A stretch of DNA of 64,000 nt from Liriodendron chinense (lineage: Eukaryota; Streptophyta; Magnoliopsida; Magnoliales; Magnoliaceae): positions 2,418,001 through 2,482,000 of the forward strand of contig PVNU02002353.1 of assembly GCA_003013855.2 (NCBI GenBank). Direction: 5' to 3'. A program made the translations under genes and the position numbers. The notes under the pieces are model-generated. The model saw only the letters and a list, made by a program, of their open reading frames with translations, was not told where the DNA came from and made no database searches. Position 1 is the stretch's first letter; every line of letters starts with the position of its first letter. Shown here one piece after another: positions 35,001-46,879 of the stretch.

Positions 35001-35468
35001 TTAAATATCCCGAGTCTAACCTTGGGGTTATTTCTTCACTATGTTGGCGTTTTGACGCCTTCTATTTGACATATGCAGATGTCTCAAGAATAGGACCAGT
35101 TGGTGGCGCGCACGGGCGCCTTAGTAGTCTTCTAGCTTCGTCCCTCTTGGTAGTTGTATTTTTCCTTCCTATTACATTGATTGTGATTCGTATAATTCTC
35201 ATATGGGCTTACATTGCGATTGAATTGTTCATCTAGGGTGTTAGCCCTATATTTTTAGATTTAGTTACCTCCGCTTTGCTTATGATCCGCTAATTGAAAT
35301 GGGTTACTCTGATTATTTGTGAATGGAATGAATATAAATCTGATTGAGGACACACGTGGGTGCATTTTCCACGTGTGGCATTCCTAAAATAGCATTTTAT
35401 TTAGTTAACACTCGAGAACTCGGGATCAGAGTCTCCGTACTCGGGTGCCAAAATTTCGGGTTGTTACA
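32077..35468 (+). repeat. 5' LTR
   Basis: 3392 bp. A TATA box (TATAAAATGG, 32901-32910) lies downstream of a 20-bp tandem array at 32757-32836, and a CT-rich leader follows at about 32935-33020. I infer that U3 ends shortly after the TATA box, leaving a very long R-U5. ORFs seen inside it on either strand occur identically in both LTRs but resemble no protein I know. Confidence 0.92.
32681..32836 (+). promoter_or_regulatory. Tandem repeats in LTR U3, upstream of the TATA box
   Basis: Two copies of the 20-mer CTCACTGTGCAGTGTGGGAA (32681-32720) are followed by four 20-bp units opening GGCCGACCGG (32757, 32777, 32797) or GGCCAACCGG (32817). A further GGCCGACCGGTCGCG is at 32876. They end 64 bp before the TATA box at 32901, the usual place for LTR enhancers. 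The same array is in the 3' LTR (38117-38272). Confidence 0.6.
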
Positions 35469-35470
35469 GT

Positions 35471-35482
35471 TGGTATCAGAGC
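35471..35482 (+). other. Primer-binding site (initiator tRNA-Met)
   Basis: TGGTATCAGAGC, two bases after the 5' LTR end, is complementary to the 3' end of plant initiator tRNA-Met, the primer used by most plant gypsy and copia elements. Confidence 0.9.
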
Positions 35483-36365
35483 GGAGTATTGAGATAACCA
35501 GGATCTTGGGAATGAGAATTATACAAACCACAATGATAGGATGTTGGGACATTTAGGATTATAATTTTATATCTGAGAGAGATACTCTTGGGTCTAGAAA
35601 ATTCCTATGGTATAGGGAACCCATCGACAAGGAAACTTGGATTCTAGGCTCCTTTGAAAACTCTTAGGGTAATTGTTTGGGTTTAGATAACCCTTTAGGT
35701 TCGTTGGAAATGTAGGTATCCATCGCATTGAACGCTAGTTTTACCAGCACGTTCCTTAGAACCATTTCCCTTAGGACTTATTACGATTGAGAACACAGAG
35801 TGGTGGAACTACAAATGAGCGAAGTATTCGCGGTTTGATCTAAGTTCTAAATCCTGGTAGTTATTAACGGACTCACTGCTTGGCAGAGCAGCAGACCGAA
35901 TTTCACTAGGATTAAGAAATGATACGACGAACTTTCTGCCCTGCCAGGCAGGAAATCGATGTATCTGGCTCAGACCTACTATAACCGTCCTTCCGTGCTA
36001 GCTTGACTACTAGTAATTAGAGACTTGTTACTCACCCTTAGGGGTTGTTGAAGATAGTTGGTAAAGGCTTAGGACAAAGGAAAGTTCCTGTAGGGGTCAT
36101 AGAGAAAGATCATTATCATCATCTAGTGAAGGATTTGAAGCTGGAGATATTATTCACAATACACCAATCGAGAGTCTTGATTTACTTGAAGGTGTAGAAG
36201 GAAATAGTAATGGACTAGAGGGTGCATCATTTAATGTACCAGATAAGAATAGGATCACCACCCTTGCCAAGTACAGGAAGTGAAGTTGACAATGTAGGCC
36301 ATCATCTATAGATTGAAGAACTTGGGTCACAAGGACAAACCATCAGGGTAGTTGATCCCGTTCGT

Positions 36366-36420
36366 TGAATTGCTTCAAGTGTGGGAAGTTTGGGCACTCC
36401 AAGAAGGACTACAACAGCTA
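36366..36420 (+). pseudogene. gag zinc-knuckle remnant
   Basis: The frame reads NCFKCGKFGHSKKDYNS followed by a stop. This is the CCHC knuckle of retroviral-type gag (CX2CX4HX4C) with the last Cys replaced by Tyr. No neighbouring gag or pol frame is open. It marks the interior as a decayed or recombined gag region. Confidence 0.6.
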
Positions 36421-37494
36421 AACAAATATGGTTACCCAATTCAAATAGAAATGTTCACAAGAACTTTCACATGCTTCAACTAGGGCGAATTAGGTTGATC
36501 CTTTCAATGGGCGGTTGTATCGTTGAAATCAATGGAAAGCTAGTGGTTCAACTCAATGCAAGTATGTTGCTCATGTAGTGAGTTAATGGACCAAATGTGG
36601 ATGGCATGAAATGATCATGGTGCGACCTAGGTTGTTACAGCTCGTTGGCCCATTTTACCCAAATTTTCTGTGTACAGGTAGAGTATAGATCATCTAGTGA
36701 GGTGAAGCTAGCATTGATTAAAGTGCGTAAGTCGGAACCATAGCAGAGTCCTTCCTTCTAGTAGAATTCGATCTCTCCCTATAAATTCACACCCATCCTT
36801 GAAATCGAATGCAACACACATCATTTTCAACTCCTTTCTATAACCATAGATACCAATGCCTTAGTACGCATCATCGATGAGAGGAATGGAATACTTTACA
36901 ACCCGTTCCGATATATGGATCCCAACATAGCTCTCAAACCTTGAAAGTAAAACATTTTTAAGGGGGGTAGGACATTATGAGTTTAGTTTAGTCAGCTTAG
37001 TATTTACGTCTACTCGATCAAAGTACAGGATCGGAAAGAATTGACTTAACTATATGAATAACTTAGATAAGTATGAGCAGGGTATGATACCATTCATGTT
37101 CCACTTGACAAATTGAAAACAACACCCTTTGAATTAAATTTTTTTTTCCAAGCGATTCTGAACTAAATATACTGCATTCTCCTTGCAATGCATCTTGCGT
37201 AAAGGCAGTCATTCATATACAGAATAACTTTAGGATATGAGTCACTATCGGTAGCTTTGCAATTTTCAGGTAGCTTTCCACTTGCAAGTCTACATTCATT
37301 GTGATTCAATCTTAAAGGAGATGAAACGAGAGTAGAATGACATAAAATATCTTCTTTAGATCTTCAGTAATAGCTTTGGAAAGGCCAAAGCCATTCGAGC
37401 CGATTGAAGAAAGCCCAACAAGGTGGCGTGTTAGAAGTCGGGTCGTTAAATACGAACCTATTAAAAGCCTTGGACAATTTCGGGGGCGAAATTG

Positions 37495-37511
37495 TTTTTA
37501 AGGGGGGTAGA
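37495..37511 (+). other. Polypurine tract before the 3' LTR
   Basis: TTTTTAAGGGGGGTAGA directly abuts the TG of the 3' LTR and is the expected plus-strand primer. An identical 16-mer (through GGTAG) occurs 540 bp earlier at 36955-36970 but is not followed by an LTR start. Confidence 0.85.
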
Positions 37512-37512
37512 T

Positions 37513-40500
37513 TGTAACGCCCTGGATTTTCACTAACTTGGAAATTGGAAGTCCTTGGGCATTACCTTCGGTGTGTCGGTTATAGGCGTACCCGCACGTG
37601 TGTTCACATGTATTGGGAACTAAAATGAATGTTTTTGCCAAAGAAATGATGGAATTCGTTAGGAGTTGGAAGATCACATGGTTCGGAAGAGTTTTCCGAC
37701 AATTGGGTTATCTCGGGTATGTCGCTGTCTGTAGAGACTAAGTAAAGAACCCTGAATTATTAATCCACTCGTAGATCGACGAGACCATCATGAATATTTT
37801 ACCGGACCTTGGTGTTTTAGCCTATTTGAGGTATTTCAGATTTTTTGAACGGTTTAGATTTGGCAAAAACCCTCTCATTTAAAAGGCACTATGTTTTGAA
37901 AATGCCAAAAAGTTGCGATTTGTACTTGGAAGGAAAAATCAAAATCTTTATTATTGGGATTTCAATTTTCTAGTATTTTTTATTGAATCCAAATGGGGGG
38001 TACTTCCTTATTTACATAAATAACTTAAAGTAAATGGAAACATAAATTAAAATATGACATTTACTTAAACGTTATTTTGTAAATAAGGCTGACAAGTAGC
38101 CTGGACTGTGTAGGAACTCACTGTGCAGTGTGGGAACTCACTGTGCAGTGTGGGAATCCTGAAATTTCAGAGAAAACGGCCAAAGGACGACCGGCCGACC
38201 GGATCTGCAACCGGCCGACCGATCAGGTAGCCGGCCGACCGGTTAGGCAACCGGCCAACCGGTTGTGCTGCTGCCCTTTTTGGGAAGAAAAACGGATGGA
38301 CAGTGGGATCCAGCCGACCGGTCGCGACTGAACGGTTATAAAATGGGGGTTGCAAACCCCATTTGAACCATCTTTCTCTCATTTCTCTCCTCCACTCTCT
38401 TCTCCCCTTTGCTCCTAAGCCCTCCTAGCTCTCTTTCTCCCTTCTCAAGCCTCCTTTCTTCCTCAAATCCTCTGCCATGCCCGTGGAAATCTCAGATTTT
38501 TGAACTCTCTCCGGCCTCCACCTCCGTTCTCGCGTTTCTCCGGCCAAAATCCGGTGGCTTTGGGTCGTATTCTCCTCCTCATGCTAGGTAAGATGTTCCT
38601 CTACCTCTTCTTCTATCTCTTCTTTTCATTATCTTCCTTTTTAGACCATTAGGGTTAGAAACCCTCGTTTGATTCGTCCAAACCCTAACTTAGGGTTTGC
38701 TCATGTTGGGGCTTGGGGTCCCGGCTGTTGTATTGGTGCGGCCCGTGCGTTGTGGAAGCCGTGATCGGGCAAGGCCCCATGTGGATGCCGTCATGCTCCA
38801 ACTCCGGCCCGATTCACCGAATTGATTTGGGATTTTCCCAAATCCGAGATACCAAAACCTTAAACCCTAATTAAACACTTAATTAGATTAAACCTTAATT
38901 GATTAACACTAGATTGTGATTCATTGTAGGTAATTGAGGTATTCCCCAATTTCCGACGTTCGGACCATATTTGGATCGCTCCGGCCTCATCAGAATCGAG
39001 TAATTTCGATTCCAAGGTGAAGATCTACCCTCAAGCTTACTCTCAACAAATCCTAATTAATGATTGCTTGAGTTTATATGTTAATTATTGATGTGTGCAT
39101 AACATGTTCGATGAAATGCCTCTATGGTTGTTTGATTCATAACATGCTCGATGAAATGCCTGAATAATGTAAATATACAATATTGTAATATATTTATGAT
39201 TGTGGATGTATGTGGGGCCCTGTGTCATCCGGGCTATGTCATCCGGGTCCTTTGGATCGGTCGGGCTAGTCGGTCGGGCCAGGTGCTTGGATATGTTTAT
39301 GATTAGGTATTTAATAACCTGAATTGCTATTATAATAAGGTATCCGTTGCTTTCGATTAAGCTCTGAAAACCGTTGATATAGTGTACTGCCTGCCACTGG
39401 GTTGGCAGTCAGGGACTTATTTGATCGACCAAGCGGGACACGGTCGACCGATAGTGGCCATTGTTGGTTTGTCGTCGTCCACTTGGGTCCATCGAATAAG
39501 CCCAACTCAGAGTTAATCATTCTTGTATTTCATTCTTGAATCACATCCTATGGAATCTAGAATACCATCGTTCCCACTGTGAATAGTCCACTTAAAACCA
39601 TATTGCGACTCGATCCACCAAGTCTCATGAGCCGTGCATGGTGGTATGGGACACCGTGTTTGAGCTGTCGGCCTACGCTGGGGTGGTGCCTCCCCGTAGT
39701 GACCAGTGAGCATTGACAGGGGTGACCGATTTTTGTTCGAATGGCCCTTGTGACAAATGTGATCTTGGCCGATGTTGGCGTGCCTGTGCACCATTCGAAC
39801 GACCCGGGCGTGCTTTGGGATAATTCCGAGTGAAACGCCCGCACCTCTGAATAAATTAATCGTATTTGATATTTGGGAGATGACACCTTCCGCTTTGATT
39901 TGGTCGTGGCTGACGAGTCACGGTCGAACCAGGCTTTCATGGTAGGATAACTCAACCTTGGATCGAGGGGCTACTGGCGATGATTGGCGACGCATCGCAG
40001 GGAGCCAGATATTCCTGGTTAGACTTTATGATACGATGTGGTATTCTGGCTTCACCAATTTGCTGAATGAATTGGACTAATCAATACCTTAATTAATCAT
40101 GCATACATGACATTGCATTTGAGGGGGACTCGTGTAGCCTGGTTGCTTGATGTGGCGCCAGCGCCATCTTGAGCACCTCATGTCATTTCTCTGTGTCATC
40201 CGGGCTGTGTACTCAGTCACGACTTACGACCTGCTAAACAGGTGGACTGTGGATTCTGATACCAGTTGGTCGGGCCAGGGCTTGCCCGGGACATGCATTG
40301 TGTGCGGAATCATGACATCCATGCATTTAATCAACTAGCCTAGGATGATGTATGATTTGTATGTGGACATTACTTAAATTTGATTGATTTGACAACATGC
40401 TTAAGAATGATACACTTATATAAACCTGTTTATAATTTAAATATCCCGAGTCTAACCTTGGGGTTATTTCTTCACTATGTTGGCGTTTTGACGCCTTCTA

Positions 40501-40904
40501 TTTGACATATGCAGATGTCTCAAGAATAGGACCAGTTGGTGGCGCGCACGGGCGCCTTAGTAGTCTTCTAGCTTCGTCCCTCTTGGTAGTTGTATTTTTC
40601 CTTCCTATTACATTGATTGTGATTCGTATAATTCTCATATGGGCTTACACTGCGATTGAATTGTTCATCTAGGGTGTTAGCCCTATATTTTTAGATTTAG
40701 TTACCTCCGCTTTGCTTATGATCCGCTAATTGAAATGCGTTACTCTGATTATTTGTGAATGGAATGAATATAAATCTGATTGAGGACACACGTGGGTGCA
40801 TTTTCCACGTGTGGCATTCCTAAAATAGCATTTTATTTAGTTAACACTCGGGAACTCGGGATCAGAGTCTCCGTACTCGGGTGCCAAAATTTCGGGTTGT
40901 TACA
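37513..40904 (+). repeat. 3' LTR
   Basis: Same length (3392 bp) as the 5' LTR. By eye I count about 16 single-base differences and no insertion or deletion. The TATA box equivalent is at 38337-38346. It ends TTGTTACA and is followed by the target duplication GGTTG. Confidence 0.92.
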
Positions 40905-41126
40905 GGTTGGGTCAACCCACAAAAGCTGTCTGAGCCAAGCCCAATAAGTAAATGGGTTAGACTTGGGTTGAACCTTTACGTACCCAACCGAATCATATAA
41001 ATTCTTAGTGGGTTGTGCCCCAAAAATAAACAAATAAATAAAGAAAGAAGAAAAGTATAGATGAGTTGGGTTGTAATGGGTTGGTAAGGTTGATCAAGCC
41101 CAACTCGTTTACTATCCGTTGCCTCT

Positions 41127-42269
41127 CAATTTCAAATTCAATTACGTGTGATGTGTGTAGGTATGTTAGTCTTTGTTGTGCGGCTCGATTCAAACCGATC
41201 AACTATGACCTCAAGTTTCAAGACAGATAGATATGTCGTATTCGACTGTGCAGCTTGATTCAAACCGAACAACTATAACCTCAAGTTTCAAGACAAGTAG
41301 ATATGTCGGATTCGCCTAATGAGATCGGTTACCTATTTAGCCACTCGCACAATGTTGTTTGAGATAATCAGGCAATTATCCAAGGGTTGGGTTCATCTTC
41401 TAAATATAGGTTACACCTTTTTCTTTTACAAGAAAAGACTTTTCCAATAGTGATAAATAAAGAAGGAAATATTTATCGTCAGTTGTGAAAAGCAACTGCA
41501 AAACACCTTTCTGAATGAAGAACTTGTTTTGTATTGAATTAAGTCCAACGTATGAGTAGTGTAGGCTCGGGTTACAATTAAAATTTAACAAGTACTTATA
41601 ATTGTAAGATTTAACTATTGATTACACTAACAAATGTAGAGGACTAGATTATACTAAAGAACATAAGAGACCAATTATACTAATGCTGAGGAACATAAAG
41701 AGTAATTCGAAAGAAAGATTTGATTTGATTTAGTTGGTATGATATGTTCTTGCTTTGTTGGTTTCCTCCATTTTTTATAAGCTTCATTCTTCCCATGATT
41801 TAACGGTTTTGACAATCATTTCGGCTCGATCTAGCCTTTCAAATCCTTCATTCTATGCTTGCCGCCGGTCCTAATTCGATCATGTCTCACTTAATCACCC
41901 TTATTTTATAGATGTCGTGGTACGGCTCGATCAACGCCAACTATATTAAAATATGTTTATGGTATCTAAACATATTTTGTATACACTGCTCAACTCCCTT
42001 GTAGCCACATATGTCCTTTTCTAATTGGCTCTCCTCGTGACGCTCACAAATAGGGTACACTATTATTAAATAGGTAAGGTTGGATTAGTCAGGTGTAGCT
42101 TGATGAATTTTTAAGTGGATCGGTTCAAGTATAGCTAGTGGGTCGTAGGTTAGGTCTAGGAAAGAATTCTTGGACCCGGTCAGACCCCGACCCTTGCGAT
42201 CCCCTACAGGTGCTGTTGAAGGTTTCCTGTGATATTTTGGATGAGGCTGATTTATTTGTTGAGCACCGT
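41127..42269. other. Intergenic DNA with a 70-bp tandem duplication
   Basis: No gene. At 41178-41317 a unit with GATTCAAACCGA, CAACTATGACCTCAAG and TTTCAAGACA-GTAGATATGTCG occurs twice with a 70-bp period and about ten differences. The rest is AT-rich and unassigned. Confidence 0.55.
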
Positions 42270-42640
42270 TTTTAGAGTGGTGGTGATTCTCCAACCATGG
42301 ACATGGCATAGTTATAAGGCAATCAAGACCGTCTAAATCACTGAACCAGCTGTGGATGGATCATAACCCAAAAATTACACAGAATGTAACAGTACTCGTT
42401 TGAAAATTTCCTTCTTATTTGGACCACTCACTATTTTATTTTGAACCATCTTTTGTAGCCATCAAATGAATGGTTAAGATTTCTTAATCAGAGTGGTTTT
42501 TTATTGTGCTCCATTTAAAATATGACCCACAATTTAGATGGTCAGGATAGATGTACACCATCTCCATGCGTGAGGATGATGAGTCCCTGCCATTATCTAA
42601 AATGGTGGTGAACTATCATAGTAGTCACTCTAGGTCAACT
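42270..42640. repeat. Dispersed repeat, homologous to 49115-49475
   Basis: Both copies run in the same order: GTGGTGATTCT, GGCATAGTTATAAGGCAATC (TTCTAAGG in the other copy), ACCCAAAAATT, TTAAGATT(T/G)CTT, and near the end TGGTG(A/G)A(A/C)(A/T)A(C/A)TATCATAG. No ORF. The type is unknown. Confidence 0.5.
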
Positions 42641-43565
42641 AAATTGATATCCTAAAGAAACTCTGACACGTTTGGAGGTGGGAAGCACGTATGTCGGAAC
42701 ACGTAGATGATACGGTAGAGCTGGACAAACCGTAATATGGTACATCTACTCTCTAATGTACACGTGGCAGGGTGATGTCAAAATCGGGTCCGTCCGTACC
42801 CGATTCCTTAGCATGGATGGTCTATATCTCAAAATTCAAATCCTATTAGATAATCCTATCCATCTGATCAATGGACATTAAAGTTACGGTGGAAAACGAA
42901 AACAGTCAACGGTCAAATATCATTTTGTAGAAACTGTAGAAAAGGTGACGGTTAGGATTGTATTTTTATTTTTAAAACATAAGCCATCCGTCGTGGGGCT
43001 AGTATATGGATGGACTGTGTCAATATATCAGCCTGCCACGTGTCCTGTGGAGAGAGGCTCCATCATATCACAGTTCTTCCTGGTCCTACATTTTTCAACC
43101 GTAGATTTTTCTCATGCACGTGTGACGTAGCTGATAAATGGGCCAGCTTGATATTCGGGACAGGGCATGTTCACTGCTGGGATCACCTGATGAGTGTATA
43201 GGATTGCATACACGTATGCTATGCAGGCACGTGTGCTGCGAAGCAGCGAATGGCCTCTTCAGTCTCTCCTCCATATTTCATCATTTCTCCGGCAGAGATT
43301 CTCACTGCAGCAATCGTAATATATAAGCATTGAATATTTGAATTGCAGTATCCATACAATTACAAATCACCACAAGCCAGCACACGTGTTAATATGGCTA
43401 AAGCGTGTGAGATGTGACTAAATCTGGGCTGGCTTTTCATGAGATGGGCCCACATTGTTTAGATCATCTGGCCCAAAAATCTATCTTTGGGCGAGGTGAG
43501 CTAGATAGTGTGGTCCACATCATGAAATGCTCTGATTTGCACACGTGGCATATTGGCATGTGTAA
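42641..43565. other. Intergenic DNA with G-box-bearing repeat fragments
   Basis: No gene. Contains two ACACGTGGCA words (42760-42769 and 43541-43550) in diverged arms of the TIR family of 30957 and 48643. Also present are CCGCCACGTGTCC-like words at 43033-43045 and unassigned sequence. Confidence 0.4.
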
Positions 43566-45320
43566 ATGAAGAAAACTATACACCTCAATGGTGGACATCA
43601 TTCTCCTCACTGTTTCTTGTGGTGTAGTTCACTTGAGCTTTGTATCTGCCTCATTTTTTGTTTAATGCCTCAAAATGAGTTACACAAATGGATGGACGGA
43701 GTGGATAAAATAAATACATCATGGTGGGACCCACAGAGCTTTGACATCGGCTTGTTGGTTGGTGTTCGCGTCACCCGCCAACTCACGTCTGCAGAGTGGG
43801 TACTACTGGTCTGTCCCCACTAGGACCTAACTAGAGACATACGGTCCTATCAGTGTTCTGTGGGGCCCACAGTGATATATTTGCTTATCCAAGCTGTCTG
43901 TCCATTTTTTTAAAGATCATTTATGGCATTATCTAAAAAATGAAGTGGATGGAAGGCTCGAGTGGACCACACCACGAGAAACAGTGGGGATGTTAACTAT
44001 CCATGTTATGGTTTTTTATTTAGTTAGTTAAAAACTTTAAACCTTGTGATTTGTCATTTATGATATGTAAATTGTAAACAAATCAGTATTCACTATTTAG
44101 TAGTAGAAAAAATATTTTCAAACGAAAAAACGTGAAATTATTCGAACTTGTTCTGTAAAAATTGTCCAAAGTCCATATGTTTGAACATGATTGAACATGG
44201 TCGGGCTAGACCAAATCGAGTTTGAACAGAGCTACCTTGTTCGAATATTTGTTTGAACACACCCACTTAAGCAACTGAGCGATCCGATCTGATCCATGTT
44301 CAACTCGGATCGTATCGTTAGTCGTTCGGACATACCCACTCAAGCAACTGAACGGTTCCATTTGGTCCATGTTCAACTCGGATAAGATAGTTGCATAAGT
44401 CTACCCATAGCACCGGTAGGCTGCAGTTATGCTAACACATGAAAGCAATTATAGCTTTTACATTCCCAATATATCCTTACAATACCATATTAATACCTTG
44501 TAATTCTCCTTCCGAAAACCTCCTTTTCGCGGGAACAGTAGTAGCAAGAGGACGCGGAATGCGTCCTGACCCTGCCCCACCGACTCCGACCTGGCAATTG
44601 CTCTGTATGGCTCACTGTGATGTATGTCTTTTATCTATACCGTTCATACATCTTTCAAGAGAATTTTTAAGGTATGAGCCAAAAAATGAGGCAGATCCAA
44701 TGGTTGAGTGGACCACTGGGGATTGAACGCCCACCATTAAAAACCTCTCAGGAGGTCAACGTGGGGCGCAGATTGGGTACTATCCCACCAGGACCTACTT
44801 AGAGATGGACGGTTCAATCAGGGGCTCTATGCGGCCACTATGATGTATATATTTTATCCGTGCTGTCTATTCATTTTGACCGGTCATTTTAGGATATGAG
44901 CCCAAAAAAAGAGACAAGTTGAAGGCTCAAGTGTACCACACCACATAAAGCTGTGGGCACAGAAGTTGTTTTGGATAAAGCTTTCATGTAACCTTATGAA
45001 TAGGTTGATGGCAAACAAACATCCTGTGAGAGTGGGAAGTTTTCAATGGTAGGAATTCAATCCCCATTGCTTCCTATGGTGCGGTCCACTTGAGCCTTTA
45101 ATCTGTATTCCTTTGGGGCTCATGTCCTAGAATCATTTGTCAAAATGGATTGAATGGGTGGATGAAACATATACATCATGTTGGGCCCGTGGACGTGGAT
45201 TGCTCTAGATGCCTAGATCTATGTGAGGGCATCGTGATGTATCTATTTATCCATGTCATCCATCTCTTTTCTAACATCATGATTAAGCCTGACTGCATGA
45301 GTCCAAAACTCAATCGAGAA
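43566..45320. repeat. Cluster of truncated foldback elements
   Basis: Four partial copies lie in a row. 43585-43740 is a right half (CACTGTTTCTTGTGGTG to ATGGTGGGACCCACAG). 43858-44010 is a left half. 44595-44760 is a left part. 44820-45190 has both halves (ACCACACCACATAAAGC and CATTGCTTCCTATGGTGCGG). At 44258-44395 a unit with ACCCACTTAAGCAACTGA is duplicated with about a 74-bp period. No genes. Confidence 0.55.
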
Positions 45321-46115
45321 AAATTTTGCTACACCCACGGCTTGCGTATGCTCCGTATGAGCAAATCTCAGCCGTGGGTGAGATTCCTATACAGAAGGAA
45401 ATTTAATGTTGTGAGAGCGAGCCTCTCTCCTCCTTTCTCTCTCTTTCGACATTCTCTCCGTGGAATGCGGATTTTTGAGGGAAGCTTTGGCAGGAGGTTA
45501 CTACGTGGGAACCTAAGTGGGGCCCACCGTGATGTTTGTAAGAAATCCACCCCATCCATACTTTATGTGGGATCAATTTAGGACGTGAGATAAAAAATGA
45601 GGGGGGTTCAAGACTCAAGCGGGCCACGCTAAAGGAAAAGGTGGGTAGGGAAATTCCTACCATTGAATTTTCTCCTAATCACATATGCTAATGTGTACCT
45701 GGCATGAGTGCCATGCAAGATGTCGAGTGTACCGATTAGATCAGGCCAGTACAATTATGAGGTGGGGCTGCATTTGTACGCAAGATGAAAGTATTGGTCG
45801 CTATGGATGGCATATAAACAACATTATGGACCCTGGGATGTTTCAACGGTAAGAATTTCCCTACCCACCTTTTCCTTTAGTGCGGCTCACTTGAGTCTTA
45901 AATTGATTCAATTTTTGTTTCATATCCTAAAATGAGCTCACACAGAGGATGGACGGGGTGGATTTCTCACAAACATCACAGTAGCCCCACCTAAGTTCCA
46001 GCACAGTAACTCTCTGCCGAAGGATTCCTTTAAAAATTCGCGTCTTGCTTGCCGTTGGGAGGAGAGTATCGAAAGAGAGAGAAACGAGGAGAAAGGCTCA
46101 CTCTCAGAACATTTT
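45320..46115. mobile_element. Long-armed foldback element
   Basis: The left arm (about 45408-45560) contains TGTGAGAGCGAGCCTCTCTC, TTTCTCTCTCTTTCGACATT and GGGAACCTAAGTGGGGCCC. The right arm (about 45955-46110) is its inverted copy, with GGGGTGGATTTCTCACAAAC, AAGTTCCAGCACAGTAACTC and CGAAAGAGAGAGAAACGAGG. The arms are therefore about 150 bp with a loop of about 400 bp. The loop carries the usual CTTTTCCTTTAGTGCGGCTC / GCCACGCTAAAGGAAAAGGT pair, so the whole 0.7 kb can fold back on itself. Confidence 0.65.
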
Positions 46116-46116
46116 A

Positions 46117-46790
46117 AGGCATGAGACGAGGAGAAAAATTTTACTACACACACGACTTGAGTACGCTACATAGGTGCAAGTCTCAGCCAGTGGATGAGAT
46201 CCGTATCTCCAGAGAAATTTAATGGTGCGAGAGGAGCCCCTCTCCTCGTTTCTCTCCCTTTCAAGTTTCCGACAATCTCTCCGAATGACAATTGACAAGC
46301 AAGATGCTGATTTTTTTGCGGAATCCATTGGAAAGAAGTTACCTTACTAGAACCTAGGCAGGGGCGACCGTAATGTTTGTGAGAAATCCATCCCATCCAT
46401 CCTCTATGTGAGCTCATCTTAGGACGTGAGAGAATAAAAAATTAACCAGATTCAAAACTCAAATTGGCCGCATTAAAAGAAAAAGGTGGGTAGGAAAATT
46501 CCAACCGTTGAAATATCCCTTAGTCCACAGTGATATTTATATGCCATCCATAATGTCATTTCTATAGGGGTGAACTAAAAACACAAATATTAGCCTGATT
46601 CAAAACTGTTGTGGCCCCACGAATATTTCAACTGGAGATATTTAATCCTCACGTTTTCAGCCCGCTGTCTTTCTTCGTCTCATTTTTGTATCACGTCCTA
46701 AAATGTGCTCACAAAATGGATGGACTGGATGCATTTCTCACTGGCATCATGGTGGGCCCCACCAAAGGCTTCAGCCAAAAATCACGTCCG
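46117..46790. mobile_element. Second copy of the long-armed foldback element, partial
   Basis: Begins AAAAATTTTACTACACACAC (compare AAAAATTTTGCTACACCCAC at 45320) and repeats the left arm (GTGCGAGAGGAGCCCCTCTC, TTGGAAAGAAGTTACC). It then runs through the middle to TGGCATCATGGTGGGCCCC near 46760. The distal right arm is missing. It lies head to tail with the previous copy. Confidence 0.55.
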
Positions 46791-46879
46791 TTGCTCACAA
46801 GTGGGTATACTTCGAGGAAAGTCAGTTAGCCCACTTAGACACAGCTTGTGTGGTGAACACAGCATCAGCTAGCTAACCC

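Larger units (their letters stand above)
32077..40904 (+). mobile_element. Non-autonomous Ty3/gypsy-type LTR retrotransposon (Del/Tekay-like)
   Basis: Two direct LTRs of exactly 3392 bp (32077-35468 and 37513-40904) begin TGTAACGCCC and end TTGTTACA. They are flanked by the 5-bp target duplication GGTTG (32072-32076 and 40905-40909). A tRNA-Met primer site follows the 5' LTR and a polypurine tract precedes the 3' LTR. The interior is only 2044 bp and lacks any recognisable protease, reverse transcriptase, RNase H or integrase; a single mutated zinc knuckle remains. Such elements rely on proteins from a full-length relative. The TGTAACGCCCCGGATTTT start and the AATTTCGGGGGCGAAATTG block before the polypurine tract are typical of the Del/Tekay chromovirus group; that assignment is from recall. 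Confidence 0.93.
32059..41126. mobile_element. Short hAT-like element split by the LTR retrotransposon
   Basis: AGGGGTGGCAACGGGTTG at 32059 runs directly into the 5' LTR. After the 3' LTR the sequence resumes with GGTTGGGTCAACCCAC and closes near 41126 with ATCCGTTGCCTCT, an imperfect inverted copy of the left end. Without the retrotransposon the element would be about 235 bp. Its own target duplication is not visible. Confidence 0.4.
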
